Shown: positions 33,427 through 41,584 of the stretch, one piece after another | Layout: each line of letters starts with the position of its first letter | Position numbering within the stretch: the stretch's first letter is position 1 | Source of the DNA: Streptomyces sp. CoH27 | Lineage (GTDB): Bacteria > Actinomycetota > Actinomycetes > Streptomycetales > Streptomycetaceae | Length of the DNA stretch: 45,393 nucleotides | Reading direction: 5' to 3' | Assembly: GCF_020181035.1 (NCBI RefSeq) | Contig: NZ_JAIQYY010000002.1 | Coordinates: forward strand, 507,481 to 552,873 | Made by a program: the position numbers and the translations under genes | The notes under the pieces: model-generated | Seen by the model: the letters and a program-made list of their open reading frames with translations, nothing else | Databases searched by the model: none | What the model was told of the DNA's origin: nothing

Positions 33427-35475
33427 ATGACAGAGCGTCAGCCTTCGGACTCCCGGAGGGAAAAGGACCGTCCGTGGCTCATGCGGACGTACGCGGGCCA
33501 CTCGACGGCCGAGGCGTCCAACGAGCTGTACCGGCGTAACCTCGCCAAGGGCCAGACCGGTCTGTCGGTGGCGTTCGACCTGCCGACGCAGACCGGCTAC
33601 GACCCCGACCACATCCTCGCCCGCGGCGAGGTCGGCCGCGTCGGTGTGCCCGTCTCGCACCTCGGTGACATGCGCCGGCTGTTCCAGGACATCCCCCTGG
33701 AGCAGATGAACACCTCGATGACGATCAACGCGACCGCCATGTGGCTGCTGGCGCTCTACCAGGTCGTCGCCGAGGAGCAGGGCGCGGACGTCACCAGGCT
33801 CCAGGGCACGACCCAGAACGACATCGTCAAGGAGTACCTGTCCCGGGGCACCCATGTGTTCCCGCCGGGGCCCTCGCTCCGGCTGACGACGGACATGATC
33901 GCGTACACCGTCTCCCACCTGCCGAAGTGGAACCCGATCAACATCTGCAGTTACCACCTGCAGGAGGCCGGGGCCACGCCGGTGCAGGAGATCGCGTACG
34001 CGATGTCCACGGCGATCGCGGTGCTGGACGCCGTCCGGGACTCCGGCCAGGTGCCACAGGAGCGCATGGGCGATGTCGTCGCCCGGATCTCCTTCTTCGT
34101 CAACGCGGGCGTCCGCTTCGTCGAGGAGATGTGCAAGATGCGTGCTTTCGGCCGCATCTGGGACCAGGTCACCCGCGAGCGCTACGGCATCGCGGACCCC
34201 AAGCAGCGCCGCTTCCGCTACGGCGTCCAGGTCAACTCGCTCGGCCTGACCGAGGCGCAGCCGGAGAACAACGTCCAGCGGATCGTGCTGGAGATGCTCG
34301 CCGTGACGCTGTCGAAGGACGCACGCGCGCGTGCCGTACAGCTCCCGGCCTGGAACGAGGCCCTCGGGCTGCCCCGGCCCTGGGACCAGCAGTGGAGCCT
34401 GCGCATCCAGCAGGTGCTCGCCTACGAGAGCGACCTGCTGGAGTACGAGGACATCTTCGAGGGCTCGAAGGTGATCGAGGCGAAGGTGGACCAGCTGGTC
34501 GCCGACTCCCTCGCGGAGATCGACCGGATCCAGGAGATGGGCGGCGCGATGGCCGCCGTGGAGTCCGGCTACCTGAAGTCGCAGCTGGTCGCCTCGCACG
34601 CCGAGCGGAGGGCGCGGATCGAGTCCGGCGAGGAGAAGATCGTCGGCGTCAACGCCTTCGAGGGCACCGAGCCGAACCCGCTGACCGCCGATCTGGACAC
34701 CGCGATCCAGACGGTCGACCCGGCAGTCGAGGCCCGTGTCATCGCCTCGCTCCAGCACTGGCGCGACACGCGCTACCAGCCGCCCTTCAATCACCCGCGC
34801 CCCTGCAAGGCGCTGGAGCGCCTGAAGGAGGCCGCCAAGGGCACGGACAACCTCATGGAGGCCACCCTGGAGTGCGCCCGCGCCGGGGTCACCACCGGCG
34901 AGTGGGCGGGCGCCCTGCGCGAGGTGTTCGGCGAGTACCGGGCGCCCACCGGGGTCTCCTCGGCGCCCGTCGCCGTCCCCGCCGAGGCCGGCTCGGCGCT
35001 CGCCGACGTGCGCGCCCGGGTGGCGGCCACCGCCCGCGACCTCGGCGTCGGCAAACTGCGCTTCCTGGTCGGCAAGCCGGGCCTGGACGGGCACTCCAAC
35101 GGCGCCGAGCAGATCGCCGTGCGGGCCCGCGACGCGGGCTTCGAGGTGGTCTACCAGGGCATCCGGCTGACGCCCGAGGAGATCGTGGAAGCGGCCCTGG
35201 CCGAGGACGTCCACGCCGTGGGCCTGTCGATCCTGTCCGGCTCGCACGCCCAGCTGGTGCCGGACGTGCTCCAGCGGCTGCGTGTGGCCGGTGCCACAGA
35301 TATACCGGTGATCGCCGGTGGCATCATCCCGAATGGTGACGCCGAGCAGCTGAAGGAAGCCGGAGTGGCCGCCGTCTTCACCCCGAAGGACTTCGACATC
35401 ACCGGGATCATCGGCCGCATCGTCGACGAGATCCGGAAAGCGAACAAGCTCGACCCTCTGGAGGTCCCCGCATGA
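33427..35475 (+). CDS. ecm: Ethylmalonyl-CoA mutase, B12-dependent (MeaA-like)
   Basis: 682 residues from the ATG at 33427, 9 bp after ccr. The enzyme rearranges (2R)-ethylmalonyl-CoA to (2S)-methylsuccinyl-CoA with adenosylcobalamin. The N-terminal TIM-barrel substrate domain (from about 20) has the mutase motifs SVAFDLPTQTGYD and STSMTINATA-like MNTSMTINATAMW. The C-terminal cobalamin-binding domain has D554-x-H556-x2-G559 in DGHSNG, with His556 the axial cobalt ligand, then GLSILSG and AGGIIP. Single-subunit architecture and location directly after ccr distinguish it from methylmalonyl-CoA mutase, which is usually two subunits in Streptomyces. It overlaps the next gene by ATGA. Confidence 0.95.
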   Translation: MTERQPSDSRREKDRPWLMRTYAGHSTAEASNELYRRNLAKGQTGLSVAFDLPTQTGYDPDHILARGEVGRVGVPVSHLGDMRRLFQDIPLEQMNTSMTINATAMWLLALYQVVAEEQGADVTRLQGTTQNDIVKEYLSRGTHVFPPGPSLRLTTDMIAYTVSHLPKWNPINICSYHLQEAGATPVQEIAYAMSTAIAVLDAVRDSGQVPQERMGDVVARISFFVNAGVRFVEEMCKMRAFGRIWDQVTRERYGIADPKQRRFRYGVQVNSLGLTEAQPENNVQRIVLEMLAVTLSKDARARAVQLPAWNEALGLPRPWDQQWSLRIQQVLAYESDLLEYEDIFEGSKVIEAKVDQLVADSLAEIDRIQEMGGAMAAVESGYLKSQLVASHAERRARIESGEEKIVGVNAFEGTEPNPLTADLDTAIQTVDPAVEARVIASLQHWRDTRYQPPFNHPRPCKALERLKEAAKGTDNLMEATLECARAGVTTGEWAGALREVFGEYRAPTGVSSAPVAVPAEAGSALADVRARVAATARDLGVGKLRFLVGKPGLDGHSNGAEQIAVRARDAGFEVVYQGIRLTPEEIVEAALAEDVHAVGLSILSGSHAQLVPDVLQRLRVAGATDIPVIAGGIIPNGDAEQLKEAGVAAVFTPKDFDITGIIGRIVDEIRKANKLDPLEVPA

Positions 35476-36434
35476 CGACCGTCAACCGCCTTCGCCCGCG
35501 GCGCTCCTGCCTGGCCGTGCCGGGCAGCAACCCGCGCTTCCTGGAGAAGGCGCAGGGCCTCCCGGCGGACCAGGTCTTCCTGGACCTGGAGGACGCGTGC
35601 GCGCCGCTCGCCAAGCCCGAGGCGCGGCACACCATCGTCAAGTTCCTCAACGAAGGCGACTGGACGGGCAAGACGCGAGTCGTGCGCGTCAACGACTGGA
35701 CGACCGAGTGGACGTACCGGGACGTCGTGACCGTCGTCGAGGGCGCCGGCCAGAACCTCGACTGCATCATGCTGCCGAAGGTGCAGACGGCCGAGCAGAT
35801 CGTCGCGCTGGACCTGCTGCTCACCCAGATCGAGAAGACCATGGGCTTCGAGGTCGGCAAGATCGGCATCGAGGCACAGATCGAGAACGCGCAGGGCCTG
35901 AACAACGTCAACGCGATCGCGCAGGCCTCCCCGCGCGTCGAGACCATCATCTTCGGCCCGGCCGACTTCATGGCCTCCATCAACATGAAGTCCCTCGTCG
36001 TGGGCGAGCAGCCGCCCGGCTACCCGGCGGACGCCTACCACTACATCCTGATGAAGATCCTGATGGCCGCCCGCGCCAACAACCTCCAGGCGATCGACGG
36101 CCCCTACCTGCAGATCCGCAACATCGACGGCTACCGCGAGGTCGCCCAGCGCGCCGCCGCCCTCGGCTTCGACGGCAAGTGGGTGCTGCACCCGGGCCAG
36201 GTCGAGGCGTCCAACGAGATCTTCTCGCCCTCCCAGGAGGACTACGACCACGCCGAGCTGATCCTGGACGCGTACGACTACTACACGTCCGAGGCGGGCG
36301 GCAAGAAGGGCTCCGCGATGCTCGGCGACGAGATGATCGACGAGGCCAGCCGCAAGATGGCTCTGGTCATCTCCGGCAAGGGGCGTGCCGCCGGCATGCA
36401 GCGCACGTCGAAGTTCGAGATCCCGGAGGCCTGA
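35472..36434 (+). CDS. mcl: HpcH/HpaI-family malyl-CoA / beta-methylmalyl-CoA lyase
   Basis: 320 residues from the ATG at 35472, which overlaps the ecm stop as ATGA. The CitE-like TIM barrel has RSCLAVPGSNPRFLEKA (phosphate/CoA contacts), the metal-binding region FLDLEDACAP, the second Glu motif IEAQIENAQGL and FGPADFMASI. HPGQ near residue 240 is a family signature. In the ethylmalonyl-CoA pathway the enzyme cleaves (2R,3S)-beta-methylmalyl-CoA to glyoxylate and propionyl-CoA, using Mg(II). An alternative citrate-lyase-beta annotation is unlikely because no citrate lyase alpha or gamma subunit is present. Confidence 0.93.
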   Translation: MTTVNRLRPRRSCLAVPGSNPRFLEKAQGLPADQVFLDLEDACAPLAKPEARHTIVKFLNEGDWTGKTRVVRVNDWTTEWTYRDVVTVVEGAGQNLDCIMLPKVQTAEQIVALDLLLTQIEKTMGFEVGKIGIEAQIENAQGLNNVNAIAQASPRVETIIFGPADFMASINMKSLVVGEQPPGYPADAYHYILMKILMAARANNLQAIDGPYLQIRNIDGYREVAQRAAALGFDGKWVLHPGQVEASNEIFSPSQEDYDHAELILDAYDYYTSEAGGKKGSAMLGDEMIDEASRKMALVISGKGRAAGMQRTSKFEIPEA

Positions 36435-36439
36435 GCGCG

Positions 36440-36967
36440 ATGCAGTTCGGACGCACCTACGAGGAGTTCGAGGTCGGGGCGACGTACAAGCACTGGCCGG
36501 GCAAGACGGTCACGGAGTACGACGACCACCTGTTCTGTCTCCTCACCATGAACCACCACCCGCTCCACATGGACACCAACTACGCCGAGAAGACGACGGA
36601 CTTCGGCAAGAACGTGGTGGTCGGGAACTACATCTACTCGCTGCTGCTCGGCATGTCCGTGCCGGACGTCTCCGGCAAGGCGATCGCCAACCTGGAGATC
36701 GAGTCGCTCCGGCACGTGGCGCCCACGTTCCACGGCGACACCATCTACGGCGAGACGACCGTGCTGGACAAGTGGCCGTCGAAGTCGAAGAACGACCGCG
36801 GCATCGTGCACGTCGAGACCAAGGGCTACAAGCAGGACGGCACCCTGGTGTGCGTCTTCCGCCGCAAGGTCATGGTGCCCACCGAGACGTACATCAAGGA
36901 GCGCGGCGGCGAGCAGCCCGGCCGCCCGGAACTGACCGCACCTGCGGAAAAGAACACGGAGAAGTAG
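36440..36967 (+). CDS. mch: MaoC-type mesaconyl-CoA hydratase
   Basis: 175 residues from the ATG at 36440, 5 bp after mcl. A single hot-dog domain carries the MaoC hydratase signature DHLFCLLTMNHHPLHMD, with Asp/Asn and His in the positions of the catalytic pair. The RHVAPTFHGDTIYGETTV stretch is also typical. It hydrates mesaconyl-C1-CoA to beta-methylmalyl-CoA. The Rhodobacter enzyme is about twice as long (two hot-dog domains, as I recall), so this is the short actinobacterial form and probably works as a dimer. The C-terminal 25 residues are charged and disordered. Confidence 0.9.
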   Translation: MQFGRTYEEFEVGATYKHWPGKTVTEYDDHLFCLLTMNHHPLHMDTNYAEKTTDFGKNVVVGNYIYSLLLGMSVPDVSGKAIANLEIESLRHVAPTFHGDTIYGETTVLDKWPSKSKNDRGIVHVETKGYKQDGTLVCVFRRKVMVPTETYIKERGGEQPGRPELTAPAEKNTEK

Positions 36968-36970
36968 GCC

Positions 36971-38176
36971 ATGGCCCGTCTCGCCCAGACCGCCGGTCTG
37001 ACCGACGTCCAGCAGGAGATCCTCTCCACCGTCCGGGACTTTGTCGACAAGGAGATCATTCCTGTCGCGACCGAGCTGGAGCACCGCGACGAGTACCCGC
37101 AGCAGATTGTCGACGGCCTGAAGGAACTCGGCCTGTTCGGTCTGATGATCCCCGAGGAGTACGGCGGCCTGGGCGAGTCGCTGCTCACCTACGCGCTGTG
37201 CGTGGAGGAGATCGCCCGCGGCTGGATGTCGGTTTCCGGCATCATCAACACCCACTTCATCGTCGCGTACATGCTCAAGCAGCACGGCACCCAGGAGCAG
37301 AAGGACCACTTCCTGCCCCGTATGGCCGCCGGCGACATCCGCGGCGCCTTCTCGATGTCGGAGCCGGGCCTGGGCTCCGATGTGTCGGCGATCACCTCGA
37401 AGGCGGTCAGGGACGGCGACGAGTACGTCCTGAACGGCCAGAAGATGTGGCTGACGAACGGCGGCACGTCGTCCCTGGTGGCCGTGCTCGTCCGCAGTGA
37501 CGAGGGCCACCCCGAGGGCACGGCGCCCCACAAGTCGATGACGACCTTCCTGATCGAGAAGGAGCCGGGCTTCGGCGAGGTCCGCCCGGGCCTCACCATC
37601 CCCGGCAAGATCGAGAAGATGGGCTACAAGGGCGTCGACACCACCGAGCTGATCATGGACGGCCTGCGGCTGCCGGCCGACCGGGTGCTCGGCGGGGTCA
37701 CCGGCCGCGGTTTTTACCAGATGATGGACGGCGTCGAGGTCGGCCGGGTGAACGTGGCGGCGCGTGGCTGCGGCGTCGCCCAGCGTGCCTTCGAGCTCGG
37801 CGTGAGCTACGCCCAGCAGCGGCACACCTTCGGCAAGCCGATCGCCCAGCACCAGGCCATCCAGTTCAAGCTGGCGGAGATGGCGACCAAGGTCGAGGCC
37901 GCCCATGCGATGATGGTCAACGCCGCGCGCAAGAAGGACTCCGGGGAGCGAAACGACCTGGAGGCCGGGATGGCGAAGTACCTCGCCTCCGAGTACTGCA
38001 AGGAGGTCGTGGAGGACGCCTTCCGGATCCACGGCGGCTACGGCTTCTCCAAGGAGTACGAGATCGAGCGCCTGTACCGCGAGGCGCCGATGCTGCTCAT
38101 CGGTGAAGGTACCGCCGAGATCCAGAAAATGATCATCGGCCGCAGACTGCTCGAAGAGTATCGATTCCAGGGCTGA
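36971..38176 (+). CDS. mcd: Acyl-CoA dehydrogenase, probable methylsuccinyl-CoA dehydrogenase
   Basis: 401 residues from the ATG at 36971, 3 bp after mch. The N-terminal helical, middle beta and C-terminal helical domains of the acyl-CoA dehydrogenase family are intact. FAD/substrate motifs are FSMSEPGLGSDV and MWLTNGG. The C-terminal LIGEGTAEIQ contains the Glu at the usual catalytic-base position. GGYGFSKEYEIERLYREAP is a family signature. By position in the operon it oxidises (2S)-methylsuccinyl-CoA to mesaconyl-C1-CoA, passing electrons to ETF. It is the short 400-residue form, whereas the Rhodobacter enzyme is longer by about 150 residues. Specificity rests on context. A strong hairpin follows its stop codon. 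Confidence 0.9.
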   Translation: MARLAQTAGLTDVQQEILSTVRDFVDKEIIPVATELEHRDEYPQQIVDGLKELGLFGLMIPEEYGGLGESLLTYALCVEEIARGWMSVSGIINTHFIVAYMLKQHGTQEQKDHFLPRMAAGDIRGAFSMSEPGLGSDVSAITSKAVRDGDEYVLNGQKMWLTNGGTSSLVAVLVRSDEGHPEGTAPHKSMTTFLIEKEPGFGEVRPGLTIPGKIEKMGYKGVDTTELIMDGLRLPADRVLGGVTGRGFYQMMDGVEVGRVNVAARGCGVAQRAFELGVSYAQQRHTFGKPIAQHQAIQFKLAEMATKVEAAHAMMVNAARKKDSGERNDLEAGMAKYLASEYCKEVVEDAFRIHGGYGFSKEYEIERLYREAPMLLIGEGTAEIQKMIIGRRLLEEYRFQG

Positions 38177-38185
38177 TTGTCCGGG

Positions 38186-38224
38186 TACGGGGTGTTTTCT
38201 TCGAGAAGAAGATCACACCCCGTA
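38186..38224 (+). terminator. Nested hairpin ending the ccr operon
   Basis: Outer arms TACGGGGTG and CACCCCGTA (38186-38194, 38216-38224) enclose an inner perfect repeat TTCTTC-GA-GAAGAA (38197-38210). It begins 10 nt after the mcd stop. No long T-run follows. It separates the ccr operon from the phospholipid genes. Confidence 0.7.
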
Positions 38225-38268
38225 GACATTGTTCAACCGGTCTTCGGCCGCCGACTCGGCTTCCTGGC

Positions 38269-38299
38269 TTGCCCAGTTACGGCCCGCGACCGGTACGAT
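38269..38299 (+). promoter_or_regulatory. Candidate promoter of psd-pssA
   Basis: A -35-like TTGCCC (38269-38274) and a -10-like TACGAT (38294-38299) with a 19-bp spacer lie 58 bp upstream of the psd ATG. The spacing is slightly long, so confidence is moderate. Confidence 0.4.
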
Positions 38300-38357
38300 C
38301 CCGGGAAAGCCGCCGTCCCCCGTTACAGCGCGGCATCATCCGCTACGAAGGTCATCC

Positions 38358-39014
38358 ATGCCCCACAGCCAAACCTCTGCACATCGAGACAGCCTGGCCG
38401 GCGTACGCCTCGCGCGCGGAGCATCGCCGTGGCTCCTCCCGACCGTCGCCACCGCAGCCCTCAGCCTGGCCCGTGCCCGCCGCTCGGGCGCCGCCAAGGC
38501 CGTCGCCGTACCCGCCACCGCGCTGGCGGCGGGCATGCTGTGGTTCTTCCGCGACCCCGAGCGCGAGATCGCCACGGGCCGGGTCATCTCGCCCGCCGAC
38601 GGTGTGGTCCAGAGCATCATGCCGTGGAAGGACGGGCGTACCCGCGTCGCGATCTTCATGAGCCCGCTCAACGTCCACGTCAACCGCGCGCCCCTGTCGG
38701 GCACGGTGACATCGGTCGAGCACATCCCCGGAGGCTTCGTTCCGGCCTTCAACAAGGAGAGCGAGAACAACGAGCGCGTAGTCTGGCATTTCGACACCGA
38801 ACTCGGCGACATCGAGATGATCCAGATCGCCGGCGCGGTGGCCCGCCGCATCGTGCCCTACATCCCCGAGGGCACGAAAGTCGAGCAGGGCGACCGAATC
38901 GGTCTGATCCGCTTCGGCTCGCGTGTCGACCTCTACCTGCCCGAGGGTGTGGAGGTAGCGGTCGAGGTCGGACAGAAGACCGTGGCTGGGGTGACTCGCA
39001 TTGACCGTGATTGA
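38358..39014 (+). CDS. psd: Phosphatidylserine decarboxylase proenzyme
   Basis: 218 residues from the ATG at 38358 with GAAGG 6 nt upstream. This is the short PSD type: a membrane-associated N-terminal hydrophobic segment (about 25-60, ending WFFRDPER), then the beta-rich catalytic core with SPADGVV, FMSPLNVHVNRAP and GLIRFGS. Self-cleavage at Gly187-Ser188 would make the alpha subunit with an N-terminal pyruvoyl group derived from Ser188. The enzyme converts phosphatidylserine to phosphatidylethanolamine at the membrane. The gene overlaps pssA, which makes its substrate, so the two are translationally coupled. Confidence 0.95.
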   Translation: MPHSQTSAHRDSLAGVRLARGASPWLLPTVATAALSLARARRSGAAKAVAVPATALAAGMLWFFRDPEREIATGRVISPADGVVQSIMPWKDGRTRVAIFMSPLNVHVNRAPLSGTVTSVEHIPGGFVPAFNKESENNERVVWHFDTELGDIEMIQIAGAVARRIVPYIPEGTKVEQGDRIGLIRFGSRVDLYLPEGVEVAVEVGQKTVAGVTRIDRD

Positions 39015-39855
39015 TCCGGAGACCCAGGCGGGCTGGGTGCCCGAGGCCGACGAAGTGGACGAAGACGAGGAGATGCCCCTCTCGCTGCGTCTGTCGATAG
39101 CGGACACCCTCACGCTCGGCAACGCCACGTGCGGCTTCATGGCGGTGTACTTCACCACCACCGGCATTCTGATCCCGCACCTCACGGGCAGCCAGGAGTC
39201 CGGCATGGCCCGCCACAGCGCGGCCACGGCGGTCATCCTGATGCTCTGCGCGGCCGTCTTCGACCTGTTCGACGGACTGGTGGCCCGCAAGCTGCGCTCG
39301 TCCCCCATGGGCGCGGAGCTGGACAACCTGTCCGACCTGATCAGCTTCGGGCTCGCGCCCGCGTACTTCGTCCTCGTCTACGGCATGGTCGCCGACGACG
39401 CGCACCAGAGAATGGCGGCGCTGGGGGCGATCGTGGTGCTCCTGGCGGTCGTCCTGCGACTGGCCCGCTTCTCCTGCGTGACGATGAAGGACGGCATGTT
39501 CCAGGGCATGCCGTCACCGTTCGGCGCGCTGACGGTCGTCTCGATCGTGCTGCTGGAGCTGCCCTTCGTGGCGACCCTGCTGGCGATCCTGGGCACCGCG
39601 TGGCTGATGGTGAGCCGCGTGGAGTACCCGAAGCCGCGGGGCCGCCTCGCCGGGGCCATGCTGTCCTGGATCGTCCTGTCGATGGGCCTTCTGGCCGCCT
39701 GGGCCTTCGACGCCCCGAGCGGTCAGCTGCTGCTCCAGACGGGCTGCGCGCTGCAGCTGGTCATGGGCGCGGTGATCCCGCTGTTCGCCACGGCCCGCCG
39801 GGTGAACAACTTCCGCGACAACCGACGCGAGGCACGGGCGGCCCAGCTGCCCTGA
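39001..39855 (+). CDS. pssA: CDP-diacylglycerol-serine O-phosphatidyltransferase
   Basis: 284 residues from a TTG at 39001 with GGGGTGA upstream; a GTG at 39007 is the alternative. Both lie inside the end of psd. The CDP-alcohol phosphotransferase motif D-x2-D-G-x2-A-R-x8-G-x3-D-x3-D is complete in DLFDGLVARK followed by GAELDNLSD, placing the metal-binding acids at the membrane face. About eight membrane segments follow or precede it, and the N-terminal 30 residues are acidic and cytoplasmic. It makes phosphatidylserine from CDP-diacylglycerol and L-serine, feeding Psd. A strong hairpin follows the stop. Confidence 0.94.
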   Translation: MTVIDPETQAGWVPEADEVDEDEEMPLSLRLSIADTLTLGNATCGFMAVYFTTTGILIPHLTGSQESGMARHSAATAVILMLCAAVFDLFDGLVARKLRSSPMGAELDNLSDLISFGLAPAYFVLVYGMVADDAHQRMAALGAIVVLLAVVLRLARFSCVTMKDGMFQGMPSPFGALTVVSIVLLELPFVATLLAILGTAWLMVSRVEYPKPRGRLAGAMLSWIVLSMGLLAAWAFDAPSGQLLLQTGCALQLVMGAVIPLFATARRVNNFRDNRREARAAQLP

Positions 39856-39872
39856 CCCTCGTCTCAGCACTG

Positions 39873-39913
39873 ACGGGTGTGGCCCGAGCCCTTGCGGCTC
39901 GGGCCACACCCGT
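39873..39913 (+). terminator. Strong 18-bp hairpin after pssA
   Basis: A perfect 18-bp stem starting ACGGGTGTGGCCCGAGCC has a 5-nt loop CTTGC. Only a short T stretch follows. The perfect stem and the position 18 nt after pssA make it a clear transcription end. Confidence 0.9.
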
Positions 39914-39948
39914 TTCGCGTTCAAGGGCTGCCCCCGATTGCCCATTGA

Positions 39949-39960
39949 GTAGTCAACTAC
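39949..39960. promoter_or_regulatory. Inverted repeat GTAGTCAACTAC, MarR-box-like
   Basis: Arms GTAGT and ACTAC flank a 2-bp centre. The complement contains TAGTTGACTA, which resembles MarR-family sites. It lies 122 bp upstream of the hydrolase start; no marR gene is visible in the window. Confidence 0.45.
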
Positions 39961-40025
39961 GGCTGTTCTCCGCCGAGTTGCTGCGGTCCGGCGCAGGGAG
40001 CACGGTGGATTCAAGGGGGTTGTCA

Positions 40026-40039
40026 GGGGCATATGCCCC
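40026..40039. promoter_or_regulatory. Perfect 14-bp palindrome GGGGCATATGCCCC
   Basis: This lies 43-56 bp upstream of the hydrolase ATG, close to where the transcription start would be. It may be an operator or a transcript hairpin. Confidence 0.45.
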
Positions 40040-40081
40040 ACTCTGGGGGTTTCTCTCACGCAACCCGATGGGAGGACGTTC

Positions 40082-41329
40082 ATGTCCGCCATCACCATCA
40101 CGGACCGCAGTATCCCGTTCACCTCGACCATCCCGGCCAACGCCACCCAGCAGGTGCGCCTGTTCGTGCGGGAGTACGACGGCACCCGGCCCGGCCACGA
40201 GCGCAGGCCGGTGCTGATGCTCCACGGCAGAAGCGCGCCGGCGGCCGCGTCGTTCGACCTCGTGCTGCCCCACGATTTCGGCGACGGCGGCCCCGAGGAC
40301 CGCTACAGCTGGGCGCGGTACCTGGCCGGCGCGGGCTACGACGTGTTCATCATGGACATCCAGGGCAACGGACAGTCCACACGCCCGGCGGTGATGGACG
40401 TACCGTGCAACGCCAATCCCGCCCAGCAGCTGCCGGTCCTGGTGCCCAACCCGCTCCCCCAGCCGTGCACCCCTCGCTACGACCGCCAGCTGGGCAACTC
40501 CGAGAGCGAGTGGGCGGAGCTGACCGCCGTGGTCCGGTTGATCAGGGGGCTGTCCACGGACCGGGACAAGCCGATCGAGTGCATCGGCTGGTCCTCGGCC
40601 GCGTTCGTGCTGGGGCCCTATGCCCTCCAGCACCCGGCCGACGTCGCCCGCCTCATCCTCCTGGCCCCGATCTTCCCGCCTCAGGGCCGCTGGTCCACAC
40701 GGATCGGCGACCCCTTCGGCCGCCCGCCCGAGGCGCCGACGATGCCCGTGTCCCAGCCGCCCAAGCTGTTCGGTTTCCCGCTGAACGTCGGCAGCAAGTC
40801 CGGCTTCGCGTCCTCGTGGGACATCGAGCAGGGCGTCCCCGAGCAGCGGGAGCCGGGCATGACCGACCAGGTGTGGGAGGCGATGATCGCCACCGACGAC
40901 GTCGGCCTGAAATGGGGCCGCCCCTCGGATCCGCACGGGCCGCCCGAGGGCGTGCTGCGCTTCCGGAACAGCTACTGGTGGGGCTGGAACGACGAGACGG
41001 TCCCGCTGACGGACGACTCGGGCACGCCCGTGCTCGGCGGCCGGGTGCCCGTGCTCATCCTCTACGGCGCCCACGACACCCAGGCCAACAACTCGCCCGC
41101 GCTGCCACCGGCCGCGCACTTCTCGGTCCCGGACCTCTACCAGGCCATCGCCGGGCGCGAGAAACTCATGTTCCGCTACGCCGATGCCGGGCACATGATG
41201 GCCTGGGAACGCCCGGCCAAGTTCCTGCACCACATGTCACGCCAGTGGCTGGACGAGGGCAAGGTGGAGGGTCTCACCACCGGGAGCTACCTCCGGGATG
41301 CCAACGGCGAGATCACTCCCGTGCACTAG
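40082..41329 (+). CDS. Alpha/beta-fold hydrolase
   Basis: 415 residues from the ATG at 40082 with GGGAGGA upstream. The first strand and oxyanion region are RPVLMLHGRSAP. The nucleophile elbow is GWSSA (Ser171), acid in LILYGAHDTQA and His in ADAGHMMAW, so the triad is complete. There is no signal peptide. A large insertion between about 185 and 300, rich in Pro and Trp (WWGWNDETVPL), forms a cap that would shape the substrate pocket. The family includes esterases and haloalkane- or epoxide-type hydrolases; the substrate is unknown. The TAG stop is the TAG within the CTAG at the left end of the MITE-like element, so the original C-terminus may have been altered by insertion. Confidence 0.88.
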   Translation: MSAITITDRSIPFTSTIPANATQQVRLFVREYDGTRPGHERRPVLMLHGRSAPAAASFDLVLPHDFGDGGPEDRYSWARYLAGAGYDVFIMDIQGNGQSTRPAVMDVPCNANPAQQLPVLVPNPLPQPCTPRYDRQLGNSESEWAELTAVVRLIRGLSTDRDKPIECIGWSSAAFVLGPYALQHPADVARLILLAPIFPPQGRWSTRIGDPFGRPPEAPTMPVSQPPKLFGFPLNVGSKSGFASSWDIEQGVPEQREPGMTDQVWEAMIATDDVGLKWGRPSDPHGPPEGVLRFRNSYWWGWNDETVPLTDDSGTPVLGGRVPVLILYGAHDTQANNSPALPPAAHFSVPDLYQAIAGREKLMFRYADAGHMMAWERPAKFLHHMSRQWLDEGKVEGLTTGSYLRDANGEITPVH

Positions 41330-41538
41330 TGCCGCAACAGGCAACGTTCGCCCCGTCGCGACGCCCTGCACGCTCCCCCAGAGGGGGTACCCCCACTCGC
41401 CGCACCGGCCGAAAGCCCAAGTACGTCCAGTACGAGGGCTTCCGGCCGGCACTCCCCCAGCCTTCGGCCGGGGGGACCCCCAGAGCACGCACCGGACGCC
41501 GCTCCTTGACGGGCAGACGTTGCCTGCCGCGGCACTAG
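41326..41538. mobile_element. MITE-like element, 213 bp, with terminal inverted repeats and CTAG ends
   Basis: The left end (41326-41347) begins CTAGTGCCGCAACAGGCAAC and the right end (41517-41538) is its inverse with 20 of 22 bases matching. CTAG at each end could be a 4-bp target duplication. The interior is too short for a transposase and holds nested hairpins, including GGCCGAAAGCCC (41407-41418) against GGGCTTCCGGCC (41436-41447, one mismatch) and C/G-rich stems around 41381-41395 and 41453-41482. Such CTCCCCCAG-type stems recur in Streptomyces intergenic DNA. A transposase acting in trans would be needed for movement. Confidence 0.7.
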
Positions 41539-41584
41539 CCGCCGGCCGGGCGGACACCTCGCCCGCCCGCCGTCCGGCTCCGGC

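Noticed and set aside
32026..35247. Leftward open frame of over 1,000 codons opposite ccr and ecm
   Set aside because: It mirrors the codons of two certain enzymes and is rich in Leu/Val/Gly/Ala/Asp without any domain; no ribosome site.
33427..35475. Methylmalonyl-CoA mutase
   Set aside because: The gene is directly downstream of ccr within the ethylmalonyl-CoA pathway operon and encodes a single-chain enzyme with no small-subunit partner, so ethylmalonyl-CoA mutase is the better call.
35472..36434. Citrate lyase beta subunit
   Set aside because: Sequence is CitE-like, but no citF or citD is present and the operon is that of the ethylmalonyl-CoA pathway.
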